A stretch of 64,000 bases of DNA from Marchantia polymorpha subsp. ruderalis (lineage: Eukaryota; Streptophyta; Marchantiopsida; Marchantiales; Marchantiaceae). A program made the position numbers and the translations under genes. Under the pieces are notes generated by a model. The model was not told where the DNA came from and made no database searches. It saw only the letters and a program-made list of their open reading frames with translations. How positions within the stretch are numbered: the first letter of the stretch is position 1; the number at the start of each line of letters is the position of its first letter. The stretch covers positions 1,066,501-1,130,500 of the forward strand of contig AP031351.1 in NCBI GenBank assembly GCA_037833965.1, given 5' to 3'. Positions 18,060 to 31,400 of the stretch are shown piece after piece.

Positions 18060-19440
18060 AAAAAATTGAGAATTAAAAATTTTCATAATGAAGTCAAAAT
18101 AAAAATCTATCTTATTTGAAGACCATTAGAAAAACAATTCAAATCAAAAAATTTCATATTTATCATTATGTAAGCACTTAAGCTAAAAAATCACAAACAA
18201 GTAGAAATTTTTTTTCATATGATTTGATATTGCTAACACTAACATACATTATACTTTCCTTGGTTACTAAGATTTTAGAAAAACTAGATATCACAGTTTT
18301 TTTAAATTGTTGAAAGATATTTTTCTTTGTTGTGAAATTTATGTTGAAGTGATTGCCCTGGATAAAATTCTATATTCAATCATTCTGAATCATTATAAAA
18401 TACAATAAGATGTAGCAATTTCACCTAGATTGAAGAAGGCTATATTTCACACTTTATTATCCAAGAAAATATACAATTAAATATTGTGAACAGTGAATTT
18501 GTAAATCAAATATGCATAGTTGAGAACTAAATCTGTTTCAAATCCATCCTTAAGATTTATTATCATGGTCACGATTTTCTATTTCACACTCATATTTAAT
18601 TATTTATCAGGTTAAATAATGACAAAAATGATATTTGAAATTCAAATATTTATTAAAAATAATGCTGCAATAACTTGACTCCTGTCAGTTGTAATTAGTT
18701 CATTTCGTCTATTTTGTATAATGTATCAATTTATCTATATTTATTTATTTATATCTATCACTTCATTGTTTGTTATGTGAATAATACAAATATGGGTCAA
18801 ATTTTGCAAAACTATGTCTTCAAGTACACAAATTGCATATATTGAAAATCCTAAATTTGTATCATAGAGAACTACCATCAACTTTTTTTTAAACTAATAG
18901 CTAATTAATCTAATTATCTAGCTAAATCAAATGAATTTCATAAAAATAAGCTAATTTTTATAAAATTTTTAATTTATATATGTCATCAACGATTGATACT
19001 TTTCATTTTTAGATTTGAATGGAATTTTTTGTGATGATTTACTTAGTTTTTGTCAAAAACCCTAAAATTTCATGGCTGTTAAGCTATAACATTATCAACT
19101 GTTCCTTCACTGTGTGTGATTTTGTTGAAATCGTAAATCTTTTGATCAATTTTAATTTCTTCATTCATTGTACATAAAAAATAGATTTGTATTTTCTTCT
19201 ATCAATTTATAGATTTTCATTTTTTTCTCTACAGTTGATGGATGTTCTGAACGATGCACAGATTCTATCTGAACGATGTGATGAGCTAAAATTGAACAGG
19301 GTAGATCGTCTATAAGATGCAATGGTCCAATGCAAAAATGAGCAATCATTTCTAACTTAAAGTTCTTTTGAGCTTCAAAGTTTAAGGTACTTATTAAGGT
19401 ACTTTCTCTCTGGAACATTATTGCTCAGTTTCTCTAACTG

Positions 19441-22400
19441 TATCAGCAAAGGTTAAATTTCTTTACTCTCTTTTCTCACAATAAACACAACTCCAAAAAT
19501 TGAATACCAGTTGATGATGATGTTTAAACATGAGAGTACAATGGTCAAGGTGCGGATAGTAAGTTCAGCCCTAACCTGATGTGCGAACTCTAGACTCGAC
19601 TTCAGTCAAAGTAGCCTGACAGATTAAACTATGGGAATAAACTCTCAATTAGACACTTAAGTGAATGCTCTAAGTAGGATTCACTTATGAATTGAAGCCA
19701 TTGGGGTTTATTCAACAAGACGGCCACTTATGACGATCAAGATCTGGCAAAACTGAGGTGAGGAGCATAATCTGATAGAATAGCATGTACGCTCGAATAT
19801 CACAGGTGCACGTAGACTTTAGTTCTCTACACTGCTATCATTCATCTTAAGACCTCGTACTCTGAATGTATCAGATTAAGTAACACTCCTATATGTGTAA
19901 CCATAATGAAAGGTCGGTTGTATATCATGTAAGTTCCTGGCCAACGTTTCATTCAGTGTCCTGGGTGGTGACTGGAACTCAAACGAATTGAAGGGTCAGA
20001 TGAGGCCGTGTATGATAAAAAAACACACGCGAACAATTTGGCTAGTGACCATACTGTGTCTCAGTGTGGTCACAATCATGTTGCAAGATGTCAAAATTCT
20101 TAAAATTTCTGGAATGGACTCTGGTCTTTCTAGCTTGGAGCTCCACAAGCAGCTGAGATGTGTGAAAAGGTTGAAATATAGACAAATGTACACGGTGCTC
20201 ACGTATGCATGATATACCTCGAGGTCGGATTATGGTCTCAAGTGTTCCGTCATCCATGCACGCTTTACGCTCTTAAACGAGATCTGTTCGTTGAGCTCTT
20301 TCAGCAGTTCTCCGTGGAGATGTAGGAATTTCTACCATCATCCGACCAAACCTGGTCCTCGTGCACCAGAGTTTTGTGCCATGCCAGCCAGCTTTAGGTG
20401 TGATCAGTAGGCGAAACCTGGGCCAGAAATGAGAGCGGGTTCTCACAACCAAAGAGCCTATGATGTGTATCGCAGGCCCGACAACGTCGGATGGTGCGTA
20501 GCGTATATAGCAACTTCATTAAGCCGATATTTGTGCTTTTATATCTTGGTCGAATTTAGAGGCCAAAGCTTTCAAATCAGTTGGTGACCAGCATCAGACG
20601 GGAGCTCGACAAACTCCAATCAAAGTTCCAGAGGATTCTTCACACTGGAACGCTCATCTTGAATTCGTCACGTCTCGATTACGCGCGGTTCGAGAACGCA
20701 AACCTCCTCTGCTTCATGTGTGAAACGTCCAGTCTTCTACAGCTAGTGGTTCAACTTGTTCCTTTTCCTGTAACTGCGTTGCCTATTCTTCAATATCGAC
20801 AAGCATTCATCAGCCTCAAAGTCACGAAAATCAATGAATATCGGCAAAACTTTGAGCATCGTTCGTTTTATGCATGGGTATACGCTGCGCGATGCAGGTG
20901 TGACTATTGAGCCCCAAAGCTCTTCTCCATTTGGGATTCGTCCCAAGTTCCAAGAAGTGTGCCATTCTAATCTACTCTTGACATCACAACGGTGAAGCAC
21001 TCGGTTGCTTGAACGACCTGTGAGCAGAGACATTATGAGACTGTTTCTTACGAAGAGATCGAAGGTCTTCAGCTGCGACTCGGTCCTTAAAAAAAACCTT
21101 TCTCCGTCTTACTGCGGCAGTTGTGCTGATAATAAAGCAATGACAAGTCCTCATAGGACTCAAGGCCAACGACGACTGTTGGATCCGGCTCTAAGGACCA
21201 GAATCAATTCAATTATGAACATAAACTTTAACAAACTGTTCGCCGTGCGTTACACTTTGTCCCAAGTAGCAATCTAGTCTCTTTTTTGGACTCATAGAGC
21301 CCGCTGTGATCACATCACTTACATGTATCTGTGCGATATTCGATGTTGAATATGATCATCGAAATCGTTCGAAATGTCGTGCCCATATGCAGACCTCAAT
21401 ACCTCTTTTCTATTTATATCCCTGTTCCTAACTGCTGATTAGGAGTGAGTGCCTTCCATCTATGTGCCAGTACACAGAACTCAATAATTTCTGGGTCAAA
21501 TTTGCTAATCAGGCAGAAAAGAGATACTGTGAAAAGTCGGATCATCGAAAAACTTACTTTGCTTACTTTCAGTATCCTCAAAGCTACTCGTTTGCGCGCG
21601 TAGCCTCCATTCTACGCGGCCTTGACTGGGTAACGATTCACTTGAGTTGCCACTCAAGTGACAACATGTAAAGGGAAAGGGATTTAGCAAAATAGGGACA
21701 TATAGTGGCTATTTTTTAACTGAAAGAATGTTATCAAGGACTCAGGCTTATGAGCAAGAACCGTGCGAACCCAAGTTCTAGATACCAGTCTGCGAACGAA
21801 GTCCACGAGCCCGGCGTCACACTGTCTCACAGTAACTTCCCCGTAAAGCAAAAAGTTTTCATAATGATTCACTGTGCAGTCTTATGATGTGGGTCTACAA
21901 TCAGAATTCGCAGTTCGCATTTGTAGATCTCAGAGATTTTGGTTTTGTCAAGTTAGATACGGAGTCTACAGACTAATTAAAGCGATGAAATATGAATGGC
22001 GTGTATTGAAAAGCCACTGTAATCCTATTAATTACTTCTCCCGTAGGTCACAGCTTTTGAATTCTTAAGGCAGAATATTACAGGTAAAGTATGTGGGCTA
22101 AGAACATTAAAGGCCATGATAGCACTTGATAAACGGAGCTAGATAGAGTGAAGTGTATTGCCTATTCCTTACGACTGCAGGACGCAGATGTATAACACCA
22201 GTAACCTATATTACCATATATGGCACTTGAACTGGATATGGGCTACTAAAACCTCTAGTACATGGCCTGCAGTAGTTAGCAAACTCTAACGTGCTCACTG
22301 CGTGCGGAGTTGGTATGGTGGTACCATGCCATCTGCACAAAGACTCAGATCCCACTCATTGCTATATTCTCGACAGAAGAGAGGGCTACTTAGATCCAAA

Positions 22401-25400
22401 TGTGGAGAACCAGCGTGCACTTCTTCACGCTTTGTAGATTCTGGATTGGGAGTCGGAAGGTCCTTCCACGGTAGCAGTAGGAGAATGTGTGCAAATCAAC
22501 CGAGTTGAAAAGTACAGCTTTAGCCGTCGCTTCTAATGAAAATTGAATCAGATGACAGTCACGGCCACAGAAAGCTGGCCGGCAAAATCGATCCAGAGAC
22601 TCAATGAGATACTCATTCCGTATCGCACAAAGTTGTACTTCAGGGTGCCACTCTTCAGGGTGTGATCAGATGACGTTTCATTGTAACGGTTGTATGTTTC
22701 ACCTCCCTCCAACTGGCACAAACCGGATGAATCAAACTGGAATAAGCTTTGTAAGATGAAAAATAACAGGAAACTGGATGGCGATGTTGATGTCAAAGCT
22801 AGTAGAAATACAAGTCGGAAGTACATGGTTTTTTATTAGACTAGTTATACAAAGCAATATATTGACATAAATCCGTCGAAACTACTCACAGACACGTTTA
22901 TCCTTACAAGACAAACTACTTACTTGCAGCTCCTGGAGCTGTCTCCGCACATGGAGCTTACAGTGCCTTTATCGCCTTCCATTCTGTGAAGAGGGGAAAA
23001 TTGGGATATAAGTATGGAGGAAGGGTTTGATGCGAGGATGACTGAACTGAAATCTGGAAACAAGCACATGTTTGACGCTTGAACTGAAAGACTGAAGTAG
23101 CGTCACCTGATGCGATGTAGAAGAGATGGACTGGTAGCATCACTCATCATCATTCATATACGCTGCAGGTATTTGAACAGCTGAGAGACGCAAGGTCCCG
23201 TGAAGTTTCTACGGAGCTGCTCAACTGCTGATTCTCATGAAGAGGTTGGAAGTTGACAGTGCTGCTTGAAGATACGTAGTTTCTTGTCCACAAGCTAGAA
23301 GAGGTGTTCTTTGTACACTAGCTGTTTATAGGATGTCAACAGCCAACGAACAGAACCATCTAACATGACTTACCTACATATTGCAACAGACAAGATCATC
23401 CAAAAGTCAAACATGAAACGATGAAAGGCTGCTCGTAGGAGAAATTAGGGTCTTTGAGAGTGTACCGCGTTTTGACAAACATCACTTTGAAATTTCTGTC
23501 CACTCTTGTTCTAGTTGAAAACGACGAGATGCACTGGGAATGAAAATCCAAATGATTTATCAACCTTAAAAGTAACTGGCACTGCATCTTGTTGACGTCA
23601 GTCATTACGTCCAGCAGACCTCCGGTAGAAATTACCCTTGCGACTGAATCAAGGTTTGGCGTATCAGATAATATTTGGTATTCCTACACTTGAGAATATT
23701 CGGCTTGCCCACAAACTGAGATTTTTTCCTTAAGATAGCCGAGTCGATACTCTAGATCGGAACATGCAAGCGGACCAGATTTTTTTATCGAAACAGTGAC
23801 GAGGCGCGTATGCCTTGATCCTACATTCAGATGAAATTTCTACTGTGGTCATATCCTTAGATCTGATCGAGGTCCGATGGCACACCTGCACAACAAATCT
23901 TCACCTTGAGCCTCAGGGTCTCTGCTACTGCCGTAGTCTGTTCACCACTTCAGGTTATTGGTTACGGTACCTGTTATTACCGCTGTGAATAGCCATATTG
24001 TACAAGCATTAAGACTCAGACTGATTTTGATTATAATACATCCGTGCTTCCTCGTGAGACAACTGGGCTGCTGATGTTCCGATTACTCCCGTCTGATACA
24101 CTGATTTTTGATTATATTATGGTCTATATTATTATATATGCTGAATGGGAGCACCCCCAATTAGTTTAAAGCTCGCACAATAATTTCCAGGCTTGTCTGC
24201 TAAGTATACGCATCTGGAAATGGGTCGAACCCACAGGCATGTGAAATTTTGGGTTTGAGCAATTGTTGTGGATACCATGGAATGTAGGGCTGCTTTACGA
24301 TTAGCTAGACAGGTTTGATATCAACTTCTAGCACCAAACGGATGTGGACCTGAGCTGGGAATACAGAAGACTCTCTCTTAGTGCAACATGTTGTTAATTC
24401 TCAGTAAATGCGAGGCAGGGTGCTACTCCCAGAATTAATACTCCGGCTAAGAGGACTATATTGAAGATTTCTGGACATTAAGAGTAACTAACCCTTGCTC
24501 CCGAGGTCCCTACAGAACTCAGACGACTTTCAGATTGAACTTGTAAATTATAAATTGACACAATAAACTCAAACGCAGTAATTATAGTTGCACCACAGAC
24601 TTCTAATAAATCGACTAAGTCATAGTTCCTCTAACTGAAATGGCTATAATTTAGATGTCTTCCTTTAAGATATACCCCATTGAAAAGATGCAATCAGCAA
24701 GGCTAATGCCTAGACGTTGCACATGTATATTATATCTTTTATGTCATGCATCACGGCAAGGAGGGAACTGTGACGTTGACTCTACGTTGATGACACTGGT
24801 GCCATTCCTAAGTCGGCAACCACTCAGAAAATTCCTCTATCATGTCAACGAACACTGTCGTCGGACGAGGCAGTTTACTGCACACGTACTTCTGAGCTTG
24901 TATAACACTAAAGACGACAAATATCTCGACGCAGTGAGTTTCGTCCCAAGAGAAGACAAGCCAAGTGACTAGGCAATGTTTCCTACCGCAGGCATGACCC
25001 ATATCGTATCCTATACTTTGTCGCCAATTCCAGCCATATTCTTTATCTGTGATTGTGCTGACTTGCAGAATGGCGGCTTACATTTGAAAGTCAGACCGCG
25101 TCATGGTTTCTGAATCCATACGAGATAATGAGAATAGATAAGTAAGGAAGTACGAATCTCTTATCTTCGTGTGCATCAGAAAGTAATGTGCGTAATTCCT
25201 ACACGATTAACACATCGTGTCAATCCCACCGTCGTGTGTACCCCCAAGAACTCTTCAAAATAGCTGCTGGATTGATGCTGCTGCATATGGAAGTTACAGG
25301 AGTAGATAACCTTTCATGATTGCTGTCAAAAAAGGGCATGGGGTTCCGAGCTGATATGAGGTTTCAGGTGAACTTCTTACTCTTTATTCTTTGATCAACA

Positions 25401-28400
25401 GTAGAAGACGTAGACTTCACCAGTAGTGAAGACCTTCAGTCACGGTATGAGGCGCAGAAACTTAGAAACTACGAATTTGCAATTTCTCTCTGACTTACAT
25501 TATAGAGAGCTGAGCCTTTTATCTAGAGGACAAAAGATTGGCGACTCTGTTACGATGAGAATTGTCGCTAGAGCCGAGGGTGGTAGGTATGCAGTATGGT
25601 AAGGTTCAATGATATACTTCTAGAAAAGTACTTGATGCTTCACAAGTACAAGAACAAGAACAATCTATATGATTTCCTTGAGAGATCAATAAATTCAATA
25701 CAGTGATCTCTTTCTCTGTATTGATCACAACAGATATATTGAGTTAAGGCACAACGCAAGTTAATTTGAAGCGAGATTGAAGGATAGGTCTAAGCTTACT
25801 AAAAGAAATGACCGCACCTGCCTCTCAATCAGCCTAAGTTGCTAATATCCAGATTCTAGGCGCCAACTAATCTGGTCACCAAGCTACCCTTTCCCAACAC
25901 GATACACGAACAACCGAGCATTGCCAATTACCAAAACTTCACCTGACCAATCATGTCAGATAGAATCGAAAAATGGTTATGAGAGATGGATTCTGTACTA
26001 ATTATTGACTCCAGCTGCTGTATGATGGATTGCCTCACACAAGCTTTTGATATTTCAAAATCTTTTAATTTCTAAGAGTAATGGTCACTCAAACCTGAGC
26101 TCCTCATGCAAGTTTGTGACTGTTACAGGTCGTGCTTCAGTTTTCATCCATGAGAACGATATTAGCGGCTAGAACAAGTAAGCTCTTTCTTGAAGGTACC
26201 GAGGACATGCGGGTTATGTGTGTCTATGTTGGCCTATATATCTACAAGCTGAAGGCGCACATTACAATGATGTAAGCTGATCATTGGAATCTCTTCGAAG
26301 TGATCTTCACTCAAGTTATAAGCACTCACTTCAAGTGGATTGAAGTATGGGAGACACCTGCATTCACATCTTAACTGCTACATTCCTTTTACAGCGTTGT
26401 CAAGATTGTCAAAGTATTTTGGCTCTTTTGACTACGAGCTCAGACTGCAGGGAACTAAGCCTCTTCGTTTTATATATATTGACTATATGTACTACGCATG
26501 GATGCTATCATCCATGTTGGGAACTAACTAATACCCTGCTAAGTCTGTCGACTTTATACTCCATGCAGCCGAGACATCCTTTTTATAGTTGTCGATGCAT
26601 CTGTAACTTAAAGAGGAGTTTGAACTGAGAGCTCGGCTTGAAGAACATTTACCTACATAATAAGGTCATATGAAGTGCTTGATTAAGACTGCAGCATGCG
26701 AGATAAAGAATTTGAAGTTCACATTTGTGGTATCTCAATGTGCATGACCAGCATTGGCGTTACAAATCCTTCAGACTTGGTGATCGATATTCGTTTCCAT
26801 TTCCCCAGCACAATGAGATTATCTAGAGGCAGAAGTTCAGCGTGAAAGGTTTGCAGTGCCAAAGGATTGGACAAAATCAAAATACATATAGCTGATACTT
26901 AGATAGTTCCGGCACAGTTGATAAGTCACCAATTTAGGGAATCTATCTTGCAGTTTAGAAAGTACGACATTGCCAAATTATTTCTCATCGTAAGACACGG
27001 CATAGATTCCCTTATTCACTTGCTGTAGGTGAATGTAGTTTGAATGTACAACGGATTTCTCTGTGGTATCCACTTATAGAATCTAAGTGAGATTGGTGAA
27101 ATGCAAGCTTCGACTAGTACAACGTGCAGAAATGATTTTGGTTTGACCTGAGCATTTTTGTGATCGCGCCAGTTGATACAATGAGGTGTGTATAACTTGA
27201 TATACAAATCACTACGTGATATAACTCAGTAATAAATTTAAAACGTGAAATATGCATCAGTGTTATTTGGTATGATGTTAGTAGTAGATGTGACTTCTGG
27301 TGGTGTCATTCTCGCTCGTCGGGAAGATTTGAAGTTCAGGAAATAGTATGAAAACAGTTGGTCTTCTCAATTGGAAGGAAAGCAGAAACCAAAGTCCTCT
27401 AGGTAAATATGACTTTCAAATGTTTTACTCTTTGTGTTTAAATACCAGCACCACTCATTCATCCACCCCTTCTAGTATGAAAAGTTAGAAAGTCGTGTTC
27501 CGCATCATGTTTTCTAGCATAAATGCAAGTGCACTCGAATCTTATTGGAGCGCATGTACACCTCGACCTCTTATCTACACTGGTAAAGACTCAAGTATTA
27601 TGTTTTTATGTATTATGTATTTTGTTTGTTTTAAGTAGGTTCTGGATTTCTTAGAGTGCAACTGAAAAGGGCAAGAGTTTCGAACAGATATCACTCCGTA
27701 TCCGGAAACTCATGTCTAACATATATGTCGTCCTTGTGTTTGTCCTATTTTTACATGATCATACATAGAGACAGAGTTTATCGATGACTAGGGTTAACTA
27801 AACCCTAAACCCCTAGATGTACTACCTTTCGACGAGTATGGTGGGTGCTTCAATTCTATGCAATGCCATGACTACTCCCGATGCAGATGCCCCTGTTACC
27901 ATCAGACCGGTATTCACAGTTGCTGGACATAGCATCTGTGAAAGGTTGATACTGCAGGCAGGAATATCAAGCGTACAATCAGTAAGAAGTCGTCTTAGAA
28001 TGGTTACAGATGATTGTCATGCCCTCATCGATATCTTCTAGAACTCATTATAATAAGCGTCTTATTATCGTTCTTCTAGCCTCCAACAGACAAAATCTGA
28101 AAAGCATAGGTGTTGCTGTGGTCCCAAAGTATGTATGTATGTATGAAGCCATCATGTGCATATTTCACTTTTATGCTCTGCTGTATGCTTGTCGAGGCAA
28201 CTGACTCGGTCGGGTTAAGCGTGCCAAAGATGGAAGATATCCGAGAAACTTCTAGATCATTGCAACTGTAAGACAAAGGCTTAGATAGAGTTTCAACCCT
28301 GTTGCCTCGGCACTGATATTGAAGTATTGAAGTTTGCAAAAGGATGCGCACGCTTTTTTGTGCTAGAATTTGTACTTTGTTTCTGAGGAAGTACTTGTAT

Positions 28401-31400
28401 ACGACCATGTATTTCGACCATGAATTGACACCTTGCATGAAAGAATGTGAGCTGATCCATTTTCTTCCACAGTGGTCTTTTCCAGATGCATCAAGCAGTA
28501 TCCGTAGACTTTAAGCGGATGAAAATATGTGGACACCACACCTAATGTTTCATCCCTGGAGAGCTGTGCGCATCTAGCTTAGTTAGCGCTCGCTAGTAGC
28601 AGCCTTGTGAACTCCTTGACTTATGAGGAATGTCAGAGACTACAACCATCGGTTAATATTCTCTGCTTAAGTGGAGCTCAAGTCGTCCAGTTCGTGCTCC
28701 TCACTTGCTGGCACAGTGAAACTGAACCCCCCATATAATTTAACGTTGTCTGTAATTTATCATTGGAGTCAATGAAGCAGGGTAACTTGGAGTAGTTTGT
28801 AATTTCTACTCTTTGACTTCATCAGTGTATTGGGTTTGAGAAATTTTCAATGAACACAAAGCTTAAGCCAGACGATTACGTGTAGATTTATCTAGTATCC
28901 AAATTCCATATGCTCCAGAACGGTTATGCTCGGAACATGAGTCTGATTTTTCACCAATGAATGTGAAGAAGCAGTATCTAATTTTACGAGTTACTTTTTA
29001 TAGTTTGAGAGTAGGTTTGATGTTTGAGTTACCCGGGATTTAAGACCTGCGTTTGATGATTGGCTTTTAAGTTCATATCTACATCCAGTATCAATCGATG
29101 ATATCTTTCAATGCAGGTGAAGACCAATCGGTCGTATGAAGAATATCTGGGGTTACAGGTTTATTTATGGGTAATGATGTACGCTAAGAACTCCACAGTG
29201 GATCAGCTAGAAGATGTGAAGCACAACATTATAAAAGTTTATCCTTAGATAATAAACTTTCCTGAAGCGAAGGTCGCTTAACTTCTTTACTTTTGGGAGT
29301 GCAGGCACGGCTTTCGGTGTAAACTTCCTCTCATTGCTTTTTAAATCTTATTCTGTCCATTCGAGGGCATGAATTGTACACATTTCCCACTATGCATTTC
29401 TATAGAAAAATATAAGTATCTGCGTTCATATAGCTAGACATGCAACCTACTCATGACAAGAAAGTAAAAGAGGTTACCTTTTGCTACGTTGAAGCTTGAC
29501 TGAGTCATGCAGGCAAAGAACACATATGTATGTCGTTAAAGGTGCAATCAGAAAAAGATTCGAGCAAGTAAGTATACATGCACATACTATGAACATTAAC
29601 TGTGTTCTTGTATTCTATCATATAAATATGATACTTGGTACATGTATCTATACTAAGACCTTATATCGGAAGATTTGGTCAGCTCTACGGGTCATCACAG
29701 CTTCATCACAGCATCACATCACAGCTCACAAAGAAAATTTTTTTAGTGATTTTGCTAGCTGACGTAGATAAGACAGCATCTACTTTCTAAACATTCTTCT
29801 AGGATTTTGATCCACATGTGACTTTTTTGGTTTTATGGACACTGGAAATTTTTTCTTTCAGACCATAAAATGCCGAGATATTACATGGAAATCTGTTCCA
29901 AAAGATTTTGAATCATTGATCTTGAGCTTTAAGGTGTCAAGAAGACTATTCCTCATCAATAACCCACGTGTCTACAAGTTAATATATGGCCGTCTATTGG
30001 AAGACAAAAGTAGTCAGGAACTGTAGACGAGGAACACAGCTACTTGGGCTGTTTGCCTCTATCATTAGCCCCTGTTATACTCCTCAACTATCACCCTGCA
30101 TGTTAATTTCCTGTTCTGTTATTAGGATTATCATCAACTATTACAAATGCTTCATGCACGTTAGTTTCATTGCATATACATTTTCTCTGCGATTTAGCTA
30201 TCACAAAATCGCTCACTTTATATTCCGAGTATCAGATTTGACGAAGGTCATGGCGATTGCCATGGGTAGAAGCTCCGGAAGCAGTGATGCAATTTCTAAG
30301 GATACAACGTGGATCATGCTTTCCAACCGTGTTACTTTTTGTCTCTAGGCCAGAAGTTGAGCTTGTCACAAGGAGATTACAAGCAAGCGATCTTCCATGT
30401 CTACGAAGCCCACCTTAAGAGTCCTCAGTCTCAACAGATCTGAGAGGCCGTACGTATACGAGTGCTTCGACATACAACAAGGTTCAGACTGTATACTATG
30501 GAGAAAAAGTCACGCATTTCACGGTATCGTCGATGAGTTGAATTATGAATTAGGTTTCCTGGATTCTTCATGCGGTCGTTCAGAGAATCCTTGTTGCATT
30601 ATTCGAAGAATGAAACGTGTAGACTGATCTAGATATTTTCAGAATATTTTTTTCCAGTTTGACATTCTTCTCCTACATTATTGTACAGTATGCATCTCCA
30701 CATTCTCAGAACTTTCAGGATCAATAAGTGTTATAAGCACTTATCATGTCATAACTAGTTGATTTCGATGTGCTCTAGGTTTCCATTTACATTTTAGTGA
30801 AAAGAGTAGTACACCGTAAGTATTATTGTCGTGTTTCTTCATTTTCCGGTCCATTTTGCATGCAGAACTCGATAGAAGGTCTGTTGTGTGATACTCATTT
30901 CTCCAACAACTGAAACCTCTGATACGTAGAAAATTTTGCAAACAATAATGAGAGGTTCACTAGTCTAAGAACGATTCTGGATACGCAAGTAGTCAAGTTG
31001 AACACTTGATTTTGTACATAAAGTTGTTGCAAAATACGATTTTTAAAGTTGTATTGCCGAGTTTTATTTCTAATTCCCCAACTGGACAAAGCACATACAA
31101 GCATAAGCAGAATGTGGAAAACATTTATCCAGTTTGTGCGACAATCAGTCCATGTCACTCTAAGCTTGTAATACTGACCTTAAACTCTCTGCTAGCTGAG
31201 CTTTCGCTTGATTCTAATGATCACACCTATTATTAAGATCTTGAGAACTCATGTTGAAGTCATTAAAACTTCAGTACTTAGAAATAAACCTCATACCAAT
31301 TGTATATGGTTTGAAGATACTGATTAAGGAGAGTATGTCTGGGAATATGATCATAAAATTTACCAGTATTGTACTCTCTTGAACCCAAATGTTAACATTC

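Larger units (their letters stand above)
10240..19440. other. AT-rich island, about 9 kb
   Basis: This stretch is much richer in A and T than both sides, with long A and T runs, ATATAT tracts (for example 13,876-13,910) and very few CG dinucleotides. Open frames here are short and rich in Ile, Phe, Tyr and Leu, as expected by chance in such DNA, and none shows a domain. Old transposon DNA that has lost C by deamination of methylated cytosine would explain the composition; that is inference. Inside lie a pair of diverged direct repeats, an internal 148-base duplication and one better preserved LTR. Confidence 0.75.

Noticed and set aside
24210-24245. GTTCGAC loop on the minus strand resembling a tRNA T arm
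   Set aside because: The stem is weak and no acceptor or anticodon stem can be placed around it.
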